Shown here one piece after another: positions 1-10,508 of a stretch of 64,000 bases of DNA. The notes under the pieces were generated by a model. It saw only the letters and a program-made list of their open reading frames with translations, made no database searches and was not told the origin of the DNA. Made by a program: the position numbers and the translations under genes. The DNA lies in contig NC_134710.1 in assembly GCF_043290135.1 (NCBI RefSeq), forward strand, positions 204,126,192-204,190,191. The letters run 5' to 3'. Source of the DNA: Rhipicephalus microplus (Eukaryota; Arthropoda; Arachnida; Ixodida; Ixodidae). The number at the start of each line of letters is the position of its first letter. Position 1 is the stretch's first letter.

Positions 1-689
1 TATACTCGCCTGGTGTGGTTGTGCTGACAAAATGTTTTTCCTCTTTTTTAGTAAAAGAAGTATGCACAATACTGTTACACTAGGAAAACAACACAGGTTC
101 TTTGGGTATCTGGAAGTTATGACGTTCCTTTTTTGTATTTTCAATTCCAGATACACAGCCACCAATATAAAATAAATTTTCGACAATGTTTCTTCACCCA
201 ATTTATAGCATGTTTGTGCTGTATTTCATTTTAATATCATGGGAAAATAAAATTCCATTTCAGTGAAGAGGAAACTTATCCTTGTTGGTTTTCAAACATC
301 TGAATTCACTTCGTAAATTCTTTAACATGTGCAGGTGCAATCAAAAGTTCTCAGGTGATGCTGCCACAGGATTAGCTGGAATAGTGGCCAGAAAAATTTT
401 AAATGACTTTGTACTTGCAAAAAAAAATCTGCTGATTACGAAGGCCTTGTGTTGAATCTAACAGAAACACGTTTGTTATTTAAGGACATGTGGCAATAGT
501 ATTATGAATAATGTTTGAGAAATGGACCTACAAAGCAGGTGTTGTTCCGTAGCAGCCATTACTTTATTTCTTCATTGCAGAGATTTCTGCGTAAGATGAA
601 TGGGCTGTACGTTATGTGTGTTCTACGTGATCTCTGGTGTACTATTTTATTTGCGGAAGTGGTTGGAACCATGTTACCTATGACCTTTA
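1..689. other. no recognised feature
   Basis: AT-rich sequence with short chance ORFs on both strands (for example 515-802 plus and 559-795 minus, which overlap and mirror each other). I see no domain, splice-site pair, transposon end or tandem array here. Confidence 0.5.
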
Positions 690-870
690 ACGTAATCAAG
701 GTAAAATATTTTTTTTGCAGTGTGGCCTGTAGCCAAGTTTTTGTTGACACGCATCTCATGATTATCATGTTGCACCAGTCACATACCCTTTTCATTCAAT
801 AACGTCCGGTAAACGCAAATTTGGTATATGCAAAGCTAGCAAAACGGCTGTGAACGCATCATAAGTGTGG
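690..870 (+). repeat. R2 dispersed repeat, left part
   Basis: This segment resembles sequence at 10260-10509, 11228-11480, 57480-57660 and 59400-59700. Shared blocks read like TCATGATTATCATGTT, then TACCAAATTTGGTATAT, then AGCTAGCAAAACGGC, then a block ending near AGTGTGG. The BEL/Pao element starts directly after TGTGG at 866-870, and the R2 text resumes with TGTGG at 6526. The class of R2 is unknown; a non-autonomous DNA transposon is a guess based on its self-complementary end motif. Confidence 0.6.
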
Positions 871-1057
871 TGTAAATTATGTGGCCAACTAAACAGCCGA
901 TACAGACTTAAAAGCTCAAACCGTCGTTTATTAGCGTCCGCATGAGCTCAGAACGTAAAAAAAAAAACTCTCTTCGTCTTCTTCGAACGAGCGTACAAGG
1001 TCACGGGCCTGGAGTTTTTTGTCTTCTTCTCATGTGACGAGCGCGGAAAACTCAACA
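871..1057 (-). repeat. 3' LTR of the BEL/Pao element
   Basis: This 187-bp segment aligns along its length with 6343-6525. It begins TGTAAATTATG and ends CTCAACA on the plus strand, so on the element strand it starts TGTT and ends ACA. The preceding five bases are TGTGG, half of the target duplication. Confidence 0.9.
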
Positions 1058-1281
1058 TTCCCGGTCGCGCAGTAGTGTCACGTCTGTAATTCTAACGGGT
1101 ACAGCCTTTGTATTGCCCTCGTAGTCAGAAGGGCGTCTTGTCGTTCTGTATTGCACGAGCGAATGAGACCATCGTCTCTTTCGTAGACTTTGATTACCCT
1201 TGCGAGTTGCCACGTTTTACATGGAAGGTTTTCAGCAAGTAGAAGTACAACATCGCCTTCCTTAAATTTCTTCGCATGCCC

Positions 1282-2571
1282 TCAGTCGCAGAACTGCGGT
1301 GATCTTAGTTGGAGCAAGTACTCTTTGGTCCATCGCTTGCAAAAGTTTTCTCTCAAGCGCCTTCTGTACTGAAGTCTCCGGATGGCCCCTTTGGGCTTCG
1401 AAAGCTCCGTTCCATCGATGCTGCGTAGTGGTGTCACCGAGAATCTTCTGTCATTAAAAGATAAGCCAGTTGAAAAATGCATGGTCGGCCATCTTGGGAT
1501 TCAATAAATGTGAAAGGTCTTGAATTCCCGATGGCTTCAACTTCCATAATCACCGTCATAAGTTCTTCTAAATTGAGGCAGGCTCTTCAGAGAATCTTGC
1601 GAAGTTGTCTTCACAGTTCTTACTAGCCGCTTCCATCATCCAACCCCCCAAGGAGCGTTGGACACAATAAACTTTCATTTTATGCCTTTACCGGCCAGTG
1701 TCTCACGATATTATCTTTTACCGACGTGCTGCAAAGCTTTCGCAAGCCCTCGGACGTTTTCCCAAATGCCTTCGCATTATCTTAACGAATGACTTGGGGA
1801 AGTTCCCTTTTGGCACAAAAGCGACGTAATTTAGGACCATAAAGAATGCCTCAGAAATCATGCTGGACACAAGTTCTAGGTGGATCGCTCTTGAAGTTGC
1901 GCACGTCATGGACCGATGTAGTTTTTCGTCTCTCCTAACGGTGTTTTCACAAAGAGAGGTCTCACAAAATCTACTCCAACCACTTCAAGTGCATCCATTG
2001 GTGTCACGCGATGCATTCTGAGAGAAGCTATGAGAGCGTGGCCTTGGGCAACAGTATATCATTTGCACAAGTAACATTCTCTCGTCACTTTTTTTTACCA
2101 GGCTTCGTGCTTTGCACATCATGAAGTGCTCCCGTAACTGAGTAAGGGTATCACGCACGCCTCTGTGTAGAACTTCGCAGTGGGCACTAAGTACTAGTAG
2201 CCTTCAAAAGTGATAATGACTTGTCAGCGTAATCGGGTGCTTAACACCTTCAGGAGATTCCATCCGCATCAAGCGCCCACCAACCCGAAGTATCTGATTT
2301 TCATCATGCAATGAGTTGAGGCCTGCGATACACGATGTTTTGTCGATAGAGTTCTCTTCTGCGAGAGCTTTGATTTTTGCGCTGAAAATGGGTCCTGTAC
2401 GTGTTCAATCCAGCACTGCTCCGCCCTTGATAGCTCTTCAGCAGTGAGGGGACCAGCTTGTTTGTAGTAGCCTTGATGCTTGCAACCTCGGACGAACCTC
2501 TGCACCCATGCTGTAACTCTCAGAAGCTTGTCAAGTCTACTGTAGTTTCCCACTGCAAGTAGAGGATGCAA
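1282..2571 (-). pseudogene. BEL/Pao integrase region and DUF5641-like C-terminus, broken
   Basis: Three frame pieces carry the signal. The piece at 2269-2571 matches the linker before integrase (SRLDKLLRVTAWVQRF, then GPLTAEELSRAE). Below it, about 2010-2290, other frames give a zinc-binding H2C2-like stretch with HPITL and TLTQLREHF. The piece at 1718-1909 has the conserved TCATSRAIHLELV block of BEL/Pao integrases, and 1282-1482 has the RRLQYRRRLRENF and RWTKEYLLQL signature of the C-terminal DUF5641 domain. Integrase would insert the cDNA. The multiple frame changes mean this copy cannot make an active enzyme. Confidence 0.85.
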
Positions 2572-2860
2572 GGCTTAAATGGTAAGGGATACTTGAGCGA
2601 TGACTTTTTCACAATTCACGAGTTCGTCCTCCGCTGTTCACACTGATTGTGATGCCCATATGTGTTCCGATTCTTGAAGCCAACTAGGCCCATGACACCC
2701 AAATGGGCTATTAGCGACCTGGCCGATAGATACTTCTCGTGCCAGCAGGTCTGCAGGGTTGTCATTACCAGGGCAATACTCTCAAGCGGAAGGCTCGGTT
2801 CGCTCTTGAATTTCAGTGACTCTGTTGTGAACGAACTGTTTCCTCTTCTGTGCATCTCCT

Positions 2861-3237
2861 TTAAGCCATGAAAGTGTTATTGTAGAATTCATCTACATGG
2901 TGTAACACCGATCGAAATCCGTAAGTGCATGGGATATGAAAGTCATCAACCTCGCTCCTATCAATACCCCTAGAAGTTCTAGACGAGTCAAAGTTTCCGT
3001 CTTGATGGGCGAAACATGTGACTTGGCGATTAGTAAGTAGGGTCACCTTGCTTTGTTAGCCATGATATAGGCCAGTGCGCCGTACGATAGCGAACTTGTA
3101 TCGCTAAAAACGTGCAATTCTTGTTCAAATGGCAGCTTCTCCATGTTGCTGTGGACGTAGCTACGAACCTTAACTGACTGAAGCTTTGTCAGCTGGTTCA
3201 CCCAATCTTGCCATTCTTCTCGTAAATCTTGAGGCAA
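2861..3237 (-). pseudogene. BEL/Pao RNase H region, broken
   Basis: The ORF at 3043-3237 contains LHVFSDTSSLSYGALAYI, matching the start of BEL/Pao RNase H (a D in a FxD context followed by YGA). An adjacent frame at 2861-3046 continues with LTNRQVTCFAHQ. RNase H would remove the RNA template during reverse transcription. It lies directly downstream of the reverse transcriptase on the element strand, as expected, and is split by a frameshift near 3045. Confidence 0.8.
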
Positions 3238-4332
3238 GCAATCGTCCTAGTTAATTCCGCGTGTGCAGATTTTCTGAAACAATATTTGTACGGACACCCT
3301 GTATGGTGCAACGAATCCCATTGCGTCAAACACTCTTGACGCTGCTTGTCGAAGAAAACTTTTCGCGTTCGCTTTTGCTTTAAAAACGGCAAGAAGATTG
3401 GCCATTGAGAAGCTGAATTCATTGCTCTGGGGACTCCGTGAAATTCCTATATTTAACTGAAGCTTCGTGAAGTTCAATCATCTCTTGGCTGGTTGATCGG
3501 TTTTCGCCTTCTAAGAGGTTCATAAGCTTCGCGGAGTTTGTCGTCCATTTCCGAAGATTCAAGCCTGCCGAAAGCATGAGCTGCTGCGCCACTTTACAAA
3601 ACTCGGCAGCTTTGTCGTCCGTATCAGCTCCTGTCACTAGGTCGTCGACGTAGAACAATTCGCTCAATGTCTTGGCAGTTTAGCCCATACTCAGTGGTGC
3701 TGTTCTAATATGATGAATAATGGTGGCTGTCAGCATAAATGGGCTGCAGGTCACTCCAAAAGATAATCTGTTAATGCTCCATTCCTGCAGTTGCTTCCGT
3801 TGAAACTCGGAAACATCGCCTTCTTTGAACGAGAGAAATCAAAAGGCATCTCTTTCCTCTTGTTTTATTGAAATCGTAAGAAAAGCCTTCTCGATATCAG
3901 CCATTGTGGCGATGCGACGCGTTCTGAAGCGCAGCAATATTTTTACGAGCTCTGGTACAATTGTTCGCCTTTTTCTAAGCACTCGTTGAGAAACTTGCAT
4001 ACTTGTGCCCTCGACGACGCGTCAAAGACGACTAGCACCTTTGTTGGCAAAGCCTCTTCTCGGATAACTTCTTTATGTGGCTTGGAGTAAATGTTTTCCG
4101 GATTATTGTGTGGGTCCTTTACTACTTCTACATGTCCTGCTAGCAGATAATCACGTATCCTGGTGTCGTAAGTCTGCAAGAGCCTATCTCTGCTGGATAA
4201 GCGAATCAAAAGTTTCTTCAGTCTGGTAGGGGCGACTTCCTTGTTGTCACGTGATTCCACCCCAATTTTCCAAGGCAATGACACTTCGTATCTGCCTCCC
4301 CGCAGCGCTGTTGTTTCCTCAAAGTGTTGCAT
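3198..4332 (-). pseudogene. BEL/Pao reverse transcriptase, frameshifted
   Basis: The ORF at 3943-4332 carries the family's N-terminal blocks (YEVSLPWKIG, a Y-x-x-x-I-x-x-Y spacing, then KVLVVFDASSRAQ and FLNECLEKG). The catalytic YVDD box lies at about 3641-3652 in the ORF 3419-3667, with DLVTGADTDDKAAEF after it, typical of Pao-type enzymes. Downstream frames 3247-3477 and 3198-3422 hold the thumb region (GISRSPQSNEF and FDAMGFVAPYRV). The DD pair survives, but the protein is split over at least four frames, so function is lost. Confidence 0.88.
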
Positions 4333-4479
4333 AGTTTAGCACATCTCGATCTCCTTGTTTGCGTAGTCAGATATGCCGATACTCCCTAGTTCCCAAAAGA
4401 CTAAAACAGTTCCTCGTCAACCTCTACTTAAGTCTTCAACACGCATACCATGACTCGGGAGTCAAGTGCCTTTGACGAC

Positions 4480-4960
4480 GAGTGTTCTGTGCTCCTTTGA
4501 AATGTCCATACGAACTTCGAGTTCACATCAATAAGTTTTCTCTCCCTTTCTGATCTGTGCATTTCACCTATCATCACCGCCCACATCTGGTCCGAGCCAA
4601 TCAGCACACTTATTCGGTTGTTTTTTCAATGTACAAGTGGAGCAGCTTGTCGTTGATATCGTGTCTGGTTTTCTCGAATCATGCGACGAACACTGAAGTC
4701 ATCGTGCGGCCTGATATGTATTTACGAATCGGGGGTATCTCGATCACTTTCTGTTTCACTTTCACGTCAGAGTGCTGACTTCTGAGGTGAAACTCTACGA
4801 TGCGAAGTCTTTTTCGCGTGCAACTGCGGACGTTGACAAAAATGTTGATTGCAATATTTGCAAAGCCAAGAGACTTTAATTTCAACCGCCTTGAAAGTGA
4901 AGTGAAATGAAGGGAAGTGAACTTTATTACCACATATATCAAAACATGTTGAAAGAACAA
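4480..4960 (-). pseudogene. BEL/Pao retropepsin-like (DUF1758) region, broken
   Basis: A minus-strand frame around 4570-4610 reads VLIGSDQMW, the hallmark of the DUF1758 aspartic protease of BEL/Pao elements. An ORF at 4679-4960 holds flanking sequence (RRIVEFHLRSQHSDV in an adjacent reading). It sits between gag and reverse transcriptase as expected. Bases 4880-4940 look odd (a run of GAAGTGAAATGAAGGGAAGTG), possibly a small insertion. Confidence 0.7.
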
Positions 4961-5146
4961 GGATGGTGGGATAAAACCTGCATGTAGGCAGCTTTGATTA
5001 CGAATGTGCGCTCTTTTCCTCCATCAAACACGCCTCTGATGTAGCGACACGAAGAATCAGTCACAGCTGAAGCGAGGAAAGTTTGTGAGAGCACACACGT
5101 AAAAGTGTCCCCCGTGCGCTGTACTGGGTGTTAGCTGCACATACGG

Positions 5147-5968
5147 TCAAACTGCTGCCTTCGAAGTCTTGCTGCGCTCGTCAGCTCCGCTTTCCTGGAT
5201 CACACATACTTGACGCGTGACGACCTCTGGACCCCAAGCATGCGATCCTACGCCTGCAATTTCTTGCTCGGTGACCTTTTCTTGTGCTGCGAAAGCACCT
5301 ATTGTCCTCGATGAGAAGCTTCTTCTTTGATAGTGGCAGGTCATTGCGGCAGCAGTCAGTAAAGTGCCAAGTAGACTTTCAGAAAATGCAGTCTCTATCT
5401 GGAGATAGCTGTTCAGCTTGATTATGAAGAACCGAGGACGTTCGGATCGCGTTGGTGCAGCGACGACATTTATCTCTGGAATAGGCCATTTCATTGCATC
5501 CTTTCTGTTTCCAAAAATCACTTTTCGCGAGGCTTTCCAGTTCGATACAGACAAAGTCAAGGAGACGCTCAAGTTCTGTGGCGTTCTGAATGTTGTTGGC
5601 ACTTTCCTGTTGGGTCGTGCAGGATCGATGCTATGTTACGACGACGTCGTGCGGCGAAAACCTCAGCGAAACAACAGCCTGAAATAATTAAACTTTTCTG
5701 TAGAGGTGAGATTTCCATTCTTGTTTATGAAGTGATCGAGTTGCTCCCAAAACGCGTTCAACATGCAAAAGTCACTGGCAAAAAGTATAACTTTCAGCTT
5801 TGTAAACTTGGCTCCTGGCCTTTCAGCTAGTCCGATAGCCGCACGCACGTCGCGAACTTCGACGGGTGGTGAAACCGCAAATGTATTGCTGTGCTGTCGG
5901 CGTTTAGTCTGAAGCTCGGCTAATATGCCGAGCTTCTCGAATAAACAAAAGGATCGCGTTACCTTCAT
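5147..5968 (-). pseudogene. BEL/Pao gag (DUF1759-like), broken
   Basis: The ORF at 5663-5968 ends with AFWEQLDHFINKNGNL followed by TSTEKFNYFRLL, the conserved core of the DUF1759 gag domain of BEL/Pao elements. The next frames (5147-5602 and overlaps) read ELERLLDFVCIELESL and a cysteine-rich stretch that may be a zinc-binding region. Gag would form the particle that packages element RNA. The gene is closest to the 5' LTR (6343-6525), as expected. Frameshifts separate the parts. Confidence 0.8.
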
Positions 5969-6342
5969 AACCTACGACGGTAGCAAACTCCGCTTCAAAG
6001 GCTTCGTCAATTATGTGGCTCTCAATCTCTTCGTTTATCTTTTTCAGCTCATCATTGCTAATCTTTAATCTCTTTATTCCTCATTGATATTCTTTATATG
6101 TTGGTAAATTGATTCGATTTGTGTATTTGTCACCTCAACATTGTCAAGTATGGCGCTTGCTTATTGAATGAGCTTGGTGTCTGAGCCATTCGTTTTGTCC
6201 TCTTGTTCTTGAGCTTGTTCATGGCGGTCAGCTGTTCGGTAGACTTCCATGGTTCATTGCTATTGTTCCAGTTGGTAGCCACCAGCGATGTCTCTTGGCG
6301 GTAGCTCCCACCTGTCGCCTCCCACGTTTATCGGCACCAATT

Positions 6343-6525
6343 TGTAAAATATGTGGCCAACCGAACAGCCGACACAGAGTTAAAAGCTCAAGCCGACGTT
6401 TATTAGCGTCCGCATGAGCTCATACTAAAAAAGAACTTTCGTCGTCTTCTTCCAACGAGCTTACTAGCTCACTCGCCTGCAGTTTTTCTTCTTCTTCTTA
6501 TGCGACGAGCGTGGGAAATTCAACA
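6343..6525 (-). repeat. 5' LTR of the BEL/Pao element
   Basis: This 183-bp segment pairs with 871-1057 and has the same ends (TGTAAA to CAACA on plus). The five bases after it, TGTGG at 6526-6530, repeat those before 871 and form the target-site duplication. Confidence 0.9.
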
Positions 6526-6817
6526 TGTGGCACGTAGTCATGTGGACATGAAACGCTTGTGATAATGATGAGCATCAACGATTACCATGAACCACAAATC
6601 AAAGAAGTTGTATTTGTACTATTTCTAGTTTTGTTTATTATTGTACTTAGGAAAGGGATCCCCCACAGCAGCTCTGTGTGTCAATACTGGTTTAATAAAA
6701 GTTTTTATGCGACATCACCTTGTCAAATAATGATATAACACACATTTCACGACTGTCGCTTGTCTTTGCCATGCAGTCATGCCATACCATACCAGTTTTG
6801 CAACATGTCATTTGAAC
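6526..6817 (+). repeat. R2 repeat, continuation after the BEL/Pao element
   Basis: R2 text resumes at TGTGGCACGTAGTCATG. Bases 6557-6725 do not match the other R2 copies and may be an extra insertion; they contain an AATAAA near 6693. R2 is recognisable again from about 6735 (CACGACTGTCGCTTGTCTTT, then GCAGTCATGCCATACC). It is then cut by a SINE whose target duplication TGTCATTTGAAC is at 6806-6817. Confidence 0.6.
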
Positions 6818-7070
6818 CATTTGATTGATATGTGTGGTAAACCCCCAAAACTTTAACTTCCTAAAACCACCATATGAATGTGACAGACGCAGTTGTGTAG
6901 GGCTCCGGAAATATCGGCCACATGGGGTTTTTTAACGTGCACCCAAATCTGAACACGTGGTTCTATATCTCTTTCGCCTCTATAAATGCAGCCGCCACAG
7001 CCTGGATTCAATCCCGCGACCTGCGAGTCACAAGCCGAGTACCTGAGCAACTAGACCACCGCGGCGGGGC
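6818..7070 (-). mobile_element. Ruka-type tRNA-derived SINE, copy 1
   Basis: Flanked by exact 12-bp repeats TGTCATTTGAAC at 6806-6817 and 7071-7082. On the minus strand it runs from a GC-rich tRNA-like head (CCGCCGCGGTGG near 7055, a B-box-like GGATTGAATCC near 7010) through a body containing CACGTTAAA and CTCCGGA motifs to a tail with ATATCAATCAAATG. The layout matches the SINE family I know from hard ticks as Ruka. SINEs have no ORF and use LINE enzymes. The insertion lies inside R2. Confidence 0.9.
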
Positions 7071-7470
<400 letters not shown>

Positions 7471-7494
7471 CCAAAAAAGTTTTGGCAATACATT

Positions 7495-7736
7495 GCTGAT
7501 TGATAAGTGGTGTTTAACGTCCCAAAACTACCACATGATTATGAGAGACGCCGCAGTGGAGGGCTCCGGAAATTTTGACCACCTCGGGTTCTTTAACGTG
7601 CACCTAAATCTGAGCACACGGGCCTACAGCATTTCCGCCTCCATCGAAAATGCAGCCACCGCAGCCGGGATTTGATCCTGTGACGTGCGGGTCAGCAGCC
7701 GAGTATCTTAGCCACTAGACAACCATGGTGCGGCGA
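7495..7736 (-). mobile_element. Ruka-type SINE, copy 2
   Basis: A near-complete copy with the same body as copy 1. On plus it reads TTTAACGTCCCAAAACTACC, GAGACGCCGCAGTGGAGG and a head with GGGATTTGATCCTGTGAC. Flanking repeats TTGGCAATACATT (7482-7494) and TTGGCAATACACT (7737-7749) differ at one base, supporting a target duplication. Confidence 0.9.
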
Positions 7737-7750
7737 TTGGCAATACACTT

Positions 7751-8404
7751 CATCCCCAAAAAAGTCTATTATCAAGCATACCCACTAATAGAGGCCAACA
7801 AGAGAGAAATAGCCGAAACAATAAATGATTTTGTTCAGTGTACCAGCGTGATAACAACGTTACTTCTGATTTCACTACCTATGACGCCATGCTAATTATT
7901 GATCACGTGTATGCTAATGCTTACACTGGTGTCGGCTAACGCTAACACCAGTGTAAGCGTTAGCGCCCACTGGCCCACACTCTCATGGCGGCGTCGCACA
8001 GGAGAAAAACTTGGGGAGGTGCAAAGCACACAGTAATGAAACAGTGTTTCCTATTGAAACAGGGCGATCGTTGCTGATGGGCAATGAGAGACAATAGACC
8101 CCGATGGCACGCAGAGGTTCGACTTCCGCTTTTAACAACGCGCATGCTGCAAATTTTTATTGTTCAACAACGCACTGGAGAAATCTCCCACCGGGACTAC
8201 CTTGGAGGTAAAAATTCAGTGGCTATATACATATGCGGACTGGACAGTAAACGGTTATGCAGCGTGAGATGTAGAGATGTTCAATTAGGAACCTCCTCAG
8301 CAGCCACTGTCTGCGTGGGCGTTGCGAGGAGTCAGAGGGGGGCGTAAGAAATGATATATAGAAGACTAGGGTACGTGCATGTGCGATACGGTTGTTAACT
8401 TCGC
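7751..8404. other. unassigned stretch containing one hairpin
   Basis: No domain or transposon is recognised apart from the inverted repeat at 7913-7964. ORFs at 7960-8145 (minus) and 8084-8347 (plus) have no recognisable motifs. Confidence 0.45.
7913..7964. repeat. long-stem hairpin
   Basis: The arm GCTAATGCTTACACTGGTGT (7913-7932) and the arm at 7945-7964 are reverse complements at 19 of 20 positions, with a 12-nt spacer. It could be a miRNA-like precursor, a small fold-back element or a recent palindromic duplication; sequence alone does not decide. Confidence 0.85.
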
Positions 8405-8592
8405 AGGGAGAGATGCCTAGAGGAGAGAGAGAGGAAGCGATCATAGGCTAGCATACGCTGCTTGAGAAGGCACTGAGAGGGGAGAGAGAAGGAAGCGGAG
8501 AAGCGGAAAGAAAGGGACAGGACGCGCATGCACAGTAAGGGTGGTCACGTTGCGCAGCGGGTTGAACTCGACCATAAGGTGCTTCGCATCAA
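8405..8592. repeat. R3 dispersed repeat, copy 1
   Basis: Shares order and text with 40745-40992: a purine-rich GAGAGAGAGGA stretch, GTAAG-GTGGTCACG, a GTTGAACTCGAC/GAGCTCGAC block and an end at GGTGCTTCGCATC/GACGCTTCGCATC. The CTTCGCAT end is also the end of R2, so both may be related non-autonomous DNA elements. Confidence 0.55.
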
Positions 8593-8689
8593 TAAATTCA
8601 CGCACCTCCATGAAGTTAATGACGACGAAAGGCCGATGGAGATAGGTTGTAAGGTCCAAAAGGTCTACATTGAAGTCCCTGACTAGTAT

Positions 8690-8775
8690 AAAGGATGGAC
8701 GGGTGGACGGACGAACGAACAGACAGCTGGACGGACACATAGACTGACAGATAGATGAAAAAATAGACAAACGAA
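8690..8775. repeat. degenerate GGAC/GACA simple repeat
   Basis: A decayed tetranucleotide-like tract (GGACGGACGAACGAACAGAC and relatives). Overlapping ORFs on the minus strand here are repeat artefacts. Confidence 0.8.
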
Positions 8776-8925
8776 TGGTGTAGAGGGTTTTTCTCAGAGC
8801 TGTGTAGCAGGTCGTGGGATGAAATAGTTTGTGCACAGAAGTTTTGCACCAGTGCTGCATTGCTGTAGACAACGGGTCAGGCAGAATTACGGTTTATGGG
8901 CGCATTTACAGTGTGGGGTATTATT

Positions 8926-9502
8926 GGGGCCCTGCAACACTTTTTCAGCACGGTCAGAAAACGCTGCCAAAATGTATTAGAGGCTCCCGACAACACGCGA
9001 GCCAAATGCTATAGCACAGCACGTGGCCTGAAATTCACAATAAATTATCAAAGTCAGCTAACAATTGCTTTCTCTTCTCTCGAGAAATCACGAAATACTC
9101 CCGAAAATTACACGTCAACGAGCCATCTATGAACCATTGGTTGATTTGAACACGGTGCGCTTACTTGTTACGGAGATCGCCACGGGAGGCCGCTGCTTGT
9201 TCTCGCGTGCGCGCACCATTACACTGAGAAGCCGCGCATTAAAAGCAAAAAAGAAGAAAAGTGCTCAAGGTCGCGAAGCGCGCGTGACGTTTTTCTGTGG
9301 CCCTGCCATCCGTCCCAGCGTAGCTTCTAACGCCTCTGTCACGACGAGAGAAGAGAGAATGCAATTGCAGCATGCGACAAACCTTCGAGTGTCCACTCGC
9401 ACTGGACGGATTCTTAAAGTTTTTGCGGCGTTGAATTCATGAGGCATTAACTATTTTAGTGAAGTAACTTCATGGTTACTTAAAAAGTGTTTCAGGGTCC
9501 CT
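8926..9502. mobile_element. non-autonomous DNA element with terminal inverted repeats
   Basis: The left end GGGGCCCTGCAACACTTTTT (8926-8945) matches the reverse complement of the right end (about 9482-9502) at roughly 17 of 20 positions. The roughly 577-bp interior has no transposase-like ORF (the ORF at 9065-9442 has no recognisable motif), which fits a MITE-like element. I could not identify a clear target duplication, so the superfamily is open. This is a structural inference. Confidence 0.6.
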
Positions 9503-10099
9503 TCAAGATCTTTTGCTTCTAGAACTGGCGCCACTTAAACGCATTACCTTTCTGCCGCATGCATGCGGCCGATCCTTTGTTTGTATGCAGCAAGTCACCT
9601 GCCACTCCCATCCCTGCCACGGAGCTCACTGGATTGGGGGCACCCTCTTGCCGTTAGAATTCACTGCGCACATTCTTCTCTCCTATCCGTGCAATGCTTC
9701 CAGGCCGCAGCCAGCATCTTGAGTCATTGCAATGCTCAGGTTGCTGCTTTCGTTTTTGCAACCAATGTGCACTCCACGTAACGCAGCTCTCCTGCTTTAC
9801 TGTCCCCCTCAAGAAAGGAGGTGGTAGCGAATGGCAGCACCGTCCATTCAGACACTCACTTATTGAAGTGTGCAGTGTGTTTACAACAGCGCTGCGCCGT
9901 ACGTGGTTCCTTTTAAAGGACATTGTTGCATCGGCCATACAGACAGCCCTGGGGTGTAGGTAATAATTATGTGACAAATCCTGATTGCGGTACGCTATCA
10001 GTATACTCTTAATACGAGCCATTACGAGCCCAACATGAAATTTCAAATGGAGTTTCGTTGTATTTGCGGTTGAGGAGCAGTAGGCTCAAAACGAGCACG
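9503..10099. other. no recognised feature
   Basis: Overlapping chance ORFs on both strands (9654-10046 minus, 9694-9963 plus) with no motif. The GGGGGAC run at 9807-9835 is unremarkable. Confidence 0.45.
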
Positions 10100-10508
10100 T
10101 ATTAACGTTGCATTACGGAAAAAATCGGCACATCCCACGTACAGTAGAAATCGATAATATGCGATGCATCAGTGAGAAAGATTTATATGTCACTTTAAAA
10201 TCAGCATAAAATTATAAGGCGGAAGTAATATATAATTATTATATTATGTCATTATTATTATGTTTACGTCTGGAATTCATGTTTTTTGTCGATTCATGTC
10301 CCGTATTACCAAATTTGGTATAGGTAATACTAGCAAAACGGCCTTGAGCGGACCATGAGCGTCGTATATACTCATGTTGTTACAAGACACGCATGTCATG
10401 ACTATCATGTTTGTACCATTTATATACCTTCGCCATCCATTCACGTCACGTAACGCCAAATGTGGCATATGTGAAGCAAGCGAAATGGCTGCAAGCGCAC
10501 TATGAGCT
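10100..10508 (+). repeat. R2 repeat, left part, with an internal duplication of about 146 bp
   Basis: Starts with CCACGTACAGTAGAAATCGA, also present at 52288-52310. The block around ATTCATGTCCCGTATTACC (10292) recurs at ATTCACGTCACGTAACGCC (10439), about 146 bp downstream, so part of R2 is tandemly duplicated here. It is interrupted at 10508 by a truncated RTE. Confidence 0.6.

Larger units (their letters stand above)
871..6525 (-). mobile_element. BEL/Pao LTR retrotransposon provirus, degenerate
   Basis: The element is 5655 bp and bounded by LTR-like repeats at 871-1057 and 6343-6525 that begin TGTAAA and end CAACA on the plus strand. A 5-bp TGTGG duplication lies directly outside both ends. 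Internal sequence on the minus strand runs gag, protease, reverse transcriptase, RNase H, integrase and a C-terminal DUF5641-type region, which is the BEL/Pao order. Just inside the 5' LTR (near 6339, minus strand) lies a TGGTGCCG stretch that could be a primer binding site, because TGG pairs with a tRNA CCA end. The coding region is broken into many frames, so it is not autonomous. The LTRs look about 85% alike by eye, suggesting an old insertion. No envelope-like ORF is visible. Confidence 0.92.

Noticed and set aside
871..6525. An endogenous virus with an envelope gene
   Set aside because: No third ORF with signal peptide or membrane segments lies between integrase and the 3' LTR; the layout is a plain BEL/Pao retrotransposon.
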